Assembly (NCBI RefSeq): GCF_003202285.1
Contig: NZ_MASW01000005.1
Span: 868,001 to 932,000 of the forward strand
Length of the DNA: 64,000 nucleotides
Origin: Prauserella muralis
GTDB lineage: Bacteria; Actinomycetota; Actinomycetes; Mycobacteriales; Pseudonocardiaceae
Direction: 5' to 3'
This document shows, one piece after another, positions 61,768 to 64,000 of this stretch. The translations under genes were made by a program, and so were the position numbers. The notes under the pieces are model-generated. The model saw nothing but the letters and a program-made list of their open reading frames with translations, was not told the origin of the DNA and did no database searches. Numbering within the stretch: the first letter of the stretch is position 1; each line of letters begins with the position of its first letter.

Positions 61768-63171
61768 CTACCCTCCGGCTCCGAAGTGGACGTGTTTGAG
61801 CTCGGTGAACTGCTCGATGCCCTCGACCCCACGGGTGCGGCCCAGCCCGGACGCCCCGTACCCACCGCTGGGCATTTCCGCATACGAACGGTTGTATCCG
61901 TTGATCCAGACCGTGCCGGCACGGATCCGGCGGGACACTCGCCACGCCCGGTCGAGATCCGCCGTCCAGAGCGAGGCGGCGAGCCCGTACGGCGTGGCGT
62001 TGGCCAGCCGGACGGCGTCGTCCTCGTCGTCGAAGGGCTCGATGCTCAGCAGCGGCCCGAACACGTCGTGCTGGATCAGCGGGGAGGTGACCGCGGCACC
62101 GGTGACCGCAGCGGGGGTGACGAAATGCCCCGGCAGGCCGTCGGCGTCGGCGCGTTCCCCGCCGGTGAGCAGCGTCGCGCTCGTGCGGGCGAGCGCGGCG
62201 TACTCGCGAAACCGGTCCAGCGCCGGAGCGGAGATGAGCGGACCCAGCTCGGTGCTGTCGGCACGGGGATCCCCCGGCCGCAGCGAGCGCAGCACGTCCA
62301 CGACGCGGTCGCGCACCCGGGCCAACACCGTGCGCTGCACGAGGAGCCGGGTGCACGCCATGCACATCTGCCCCGCGGTGATCACAGCGGCCCGCGCGGC
62401 CTTCTCTGCCGCGGTGTCCACATCGGCGTCGGCGAACACGGTCATGCTGGCCTTGCCACCGAGTTCGAGCAACGCGCGGGTCATGTCGGGTGCGGCCGCC
62501 GACCGGATCGCCGCGCCGACGGCCGTCGACCCGGTGAAGGCCACCGCGCGCACCAGGCGGTGGGTGACAAGTGCGTCCCCCACCGCGGCGTCACCGACCA
62601 CGACACGCACGACATCCTCGCCGAGGCCCGCCTCGTGGGCCAGCCCGACGGCGCGCCGGGTCACGAGCGTCGTCTGCGGGGCCGGCTTCACCAGTGCCGT
62701 CACCCCCGCGGCGAGGGCGGGCGCGAGGTCACGCAGCAACAGCAGCAACGGCCAGTTCCACGGCACGATCAGGGCGGTCACGCCCACCGGCTCGCGCACG
62801 AGGTGTGCCTGGGAGCCGTCGGGCAGCGTGCCCGCGCGGCCGTGGACGAGCCGGGTGAGCCCCGCGTTGTACCGGAGGGCGTCGATCGATCCCGCGACCT
62901 CGATGCGGGCTTCCCGTACCGGCTTGCCGCTCTCGGCGACGAGATCGTCGGCCAGCTCGTCCGCATGCCGTTCGAGCAGGTCGGCCCAGTGCCAGAGCAG
63001 GTGCTGGCGCAGCTTGCCGTCCACCGCCCAGCTGCCGCGCTGCGCCTCGTCGGCGGCACGCACGGCCTTGTCGAGCTCGCCGGGTGTGCAGGCGGGGACC
63101 TCGCCGAGCGGATGCAGCCGGGCGGGATCCACCGGCCGCGCGTCCTGTGGTGTCTGCCAGGAGGAAGCCAT
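61768..63171 (-). CDS. NAD(P)-dependent aldehyde dehydrogenase
   Basis: 467 aa. It has the general motifs VPWNWPLLLLLRDLAPALAAG (the PWNxP region), FTGSTAVG, the catalytic Glu in LLELGGKAS, the nucleophilic Cys in GQMCMACTR (first Cys) and DVFGPLLSI. It oxidises an aldehyde to the acid; an aromatic aldehyde is a guess from the neighbours. The ATG overlaps the SDR stop (ATGA). Confidence 0.93.
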   Translation of the reverse strand: MASSWQTPQDARPVDPARLHPLGEVPACTPGELDKAVRAADEAQRGSWAVDGKLRQHLLWHWADLLERHADELADDLVAESGKPVREARIEVAGSIDALRYNAGLTRLVHGRAGTLPDGSQAHLVREPVGVTALIVPWNWPLLLLLRDLAPALAAGVTALVKPAPQTTLVTRRAVGLAHEAGLGEDVVRVVVGDAAVGDALVTHRLVRAVAFTGSTAVGAAIRSAAAPDMTRALLELGGKASMTVFADADVDTAAEKAARAAVITAGQMCMACTRLLVQRTVLARVRDRVVDVLRSLRPGDPRADSTELGPLISAPALDRFREYAALARTSATLLTGGERADADGLPGHFVTPAAVTGAAVTSPLIQHDVFGPLLSIEPFDDEDDAVRLANATPYGLAASLWTADLDRAWRVSRRIRAGTVWINGYNRSYAEMPSGGYGASGLGRTRGVEGIEQFTELKHVHFGAGG

Positions 63172-63935
63172 CAGACGAACACCCCGCCACCGTCGACGAC
63201 AACGGTCTGCCCGGTGACGAAGCCGCTGTCCGGACCGACCAGCCACAGCACGACACCGACCAGGTCCTCCGGGACCATCGCGCGGGGCAGCGACCGGCCG
63301 GCCGCAGCCGCGGCCACGTACCCGGCTTCGTTGATGGTGCGGGTGGCCTCGTCGTCGACGAGGCCCGGCGATACCGTGTTGACGCCGATGCCGTCGCGGC
63401 CCAGCTCTCTGGCCGCGGCCCTGGTCAGCCCCTCGACCGCGGCCTTCGAGGCCACGTAGTGCGCGAAGCCCGCCGCGCCGGTACGGGTGACGACCGAGGC
63501 GACGTTGACGATCCGGCCACCACCGCGCTGCCTCAGCGCGGGCAGCGCCGCGCGGATGACCTGCCAGGTGGCCCGCACGTTGACGCGCAGCACGGTGTCC
63601 CACTCCTCGAGAGTCAGTTCCTCGAGCGGGCGCTTGCGGCCGAGGCCCCGGTAGACGGCGGCGTTGTTCACGACGGCATCGAGCCCGCCGAAGCGTTCCA
63701 CGGCCAGTCGCACCGCGCTCTTCACGTCGGCGTCGCCGGTGATGTCACACGTCCGGAACACGGCGGACCCGGGTCCCTTGCGGGTCGCCTCGGCCGCCGC
63801 GGCCGTGCCGTCCGCGAGGTCCACCGCGACGACGTCAGCACCCGCCGCCGTGAGTCCGTGCAGGTAGCTCACGCCGATGTCTCCGGTGCAGCCGGTCAGC
63901 AGGACGACCTTGCCGTGCAGGTTCGGTGCGGTCAC
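63171..63935 (-). CDS. Short-chain dehydrogenase/reductase
   Basis: 254 aa. The cofactor motif is TGCTGDIG with an acidic residue at the end of strand 2 (VDLADG), indicating NAD(H). Further motifs are NNAAV, the Ser of NVASVV, and the catalytic Tyr and Lys in YVASK. The C-terminus ends VVDGGGVFV. GAAGGAGGCCCG precedes the GTG, which overlaps the stop of the preceding gene. The substrate is unknown. Confidence 0.93.
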   Translation of the reverse strand: MTAPNLHGKVVLLTGCTGDIGVSYLHGLTAAGADVVAVDLADGTAAAAEATRKGPGSAVFRTCDITGDADVKSAVRLAVERFGGLDAVVNNAAVYRGLGRKRPLEELTLEEWDTVLRVNVRATWQVIRAALPALRQRGGGRIVNVASVVTRTGAAGFAHYVASKAAVEGLTRAAARELGRDGIGVNTVSPGLVDDEATRTINEAGYVAAAAAGRSLPRAMVPEDLVGVVLWLVGPDSGFVTGQTVVVDGGGVFV

Positions 63936-64000
63936 CGGGCCTCCTTCACGTTCACAGTGGACAAGTCCGCTTCGGACTCCATGTTTCCGCGCGTCTCCGG
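63932..64000 (-). CDS. C-terminal end of an upstream gene, cut by window edge
   Basis: The minus-strand frame is open from the edge and ends ...ADLSTVNVKEAR with TGA at 63932-63934, overlapping the SDR's GTG in a GTGA junction. The coupling and the coding-like composition suggest a real gene. Too little is visible to name it. Confidence 0.5.
   Translation of the reverse strand, partial: PETRGNMESEADLSTVNVKEAR

Overview
The window comes from a high-GC actinomycete. Strong third-position G/C bias, many GTG and TTG starts, translationally coupled ATGA/GTGA junctions, an ESX-type (type VII) secretion locus, an orphan DUF742 gene and a 24-bp inverted repeat all point to the Pseudonocardiaceae (Amycolatopsis, Prauserella or Saccharomonospora type). 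The genus is an inference from gene content. I saw no rRNA, tRNA, CRISPR array, insertion sequence or integrase.

Layout. (1) 1-1140: 3' end of a sensor histidine kinase. (2) 1309-8847: cell-envelope module with a membrane-anchored fibronectin III protein, a MoxR ATPase, a DUF58 protein, a transglutaminase-fold membrane protein without its catalytic Cys and His, and a convergent membrane pseudokinase with an FN3-like ectodomain. (3) 8992-23427: type VII secretion locus with EccD, EccB, mycosin, two EspC-like proteins, a YbaB-like protein, a large acidic candidate effector, two WXG100 proteins (one with a Gly/Asp-rich tail), EccC, a PPE-like protein and a lipoprotein. No EccE, EccA or EspG is present. 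(4) 23481-26059: a second lipoprotein, a CPBP protease and a Clp-N remnant. (5) 26246-38265: a probable carboxylic-acid catabolic regulon in two parallel units around a TetR gene. The units are Tat hydrolase-TctCBA-acyl-CoA synthetase and cyclase-LLM oxidoreductase-two acyl-CoA dehydrogenases-crotonase. A nearly identical 53-bp promoter/operator precedes each. (6) 38276-40930: a large LuxR-family regulator. (7) 40940-49766: benzoate to catechol to beta-ketoadipate enol-lactone. benA, benB, a benC-benD fusion and an aromatic-acid transporter face a LysR gene followed by catB, catA and catC. (8) 49826-55673: hexitol/fructose-type PTS operon with a divergent DeoR regulator and an unrelated DUF742 gene between them. 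(9) 55747-60988: BlaI/M56 pair, methyltransferase, acetyltransferase, MarR with a divergent hydrolase, and a GT87 mannosyltransferase. (10) 61176-64000: UbiX-like flavin prenyltransferase, aldehyde dehydrogenase, SDR and the end of an upstream gene, probably one aromatic-catabolism operon running off the right edge.

How it fits together. Regions 5, 7 and 10 are catabolic, each with its own regulator. Benzoate enters by the MFS transporter, is dihydroxylated by BenAB fed by the reductase half of the fusion, is rearomatised to catechol by the dehydrogenase half, and is opened and lactonised by CatA, CatB and CatC. The later 3-oxoadipate steps are not in the window. Region 5 imports an unknown carboxylate through a tripartite tricarboxylate transporter, activates it to a CoA thioester and processes it with a two-subunit acyl-CoA dehydrogenase and a crotonase lacking both usual glutamates. 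Regions 2 and 3 form one envelope/secretion island.

The most interesting signals are the duplicated operator of region 5, the BenC-BenD fusion, the degenerate enzymes of region 2, and the unusual secreted proteins of region 3. All database comparisons are from memory.
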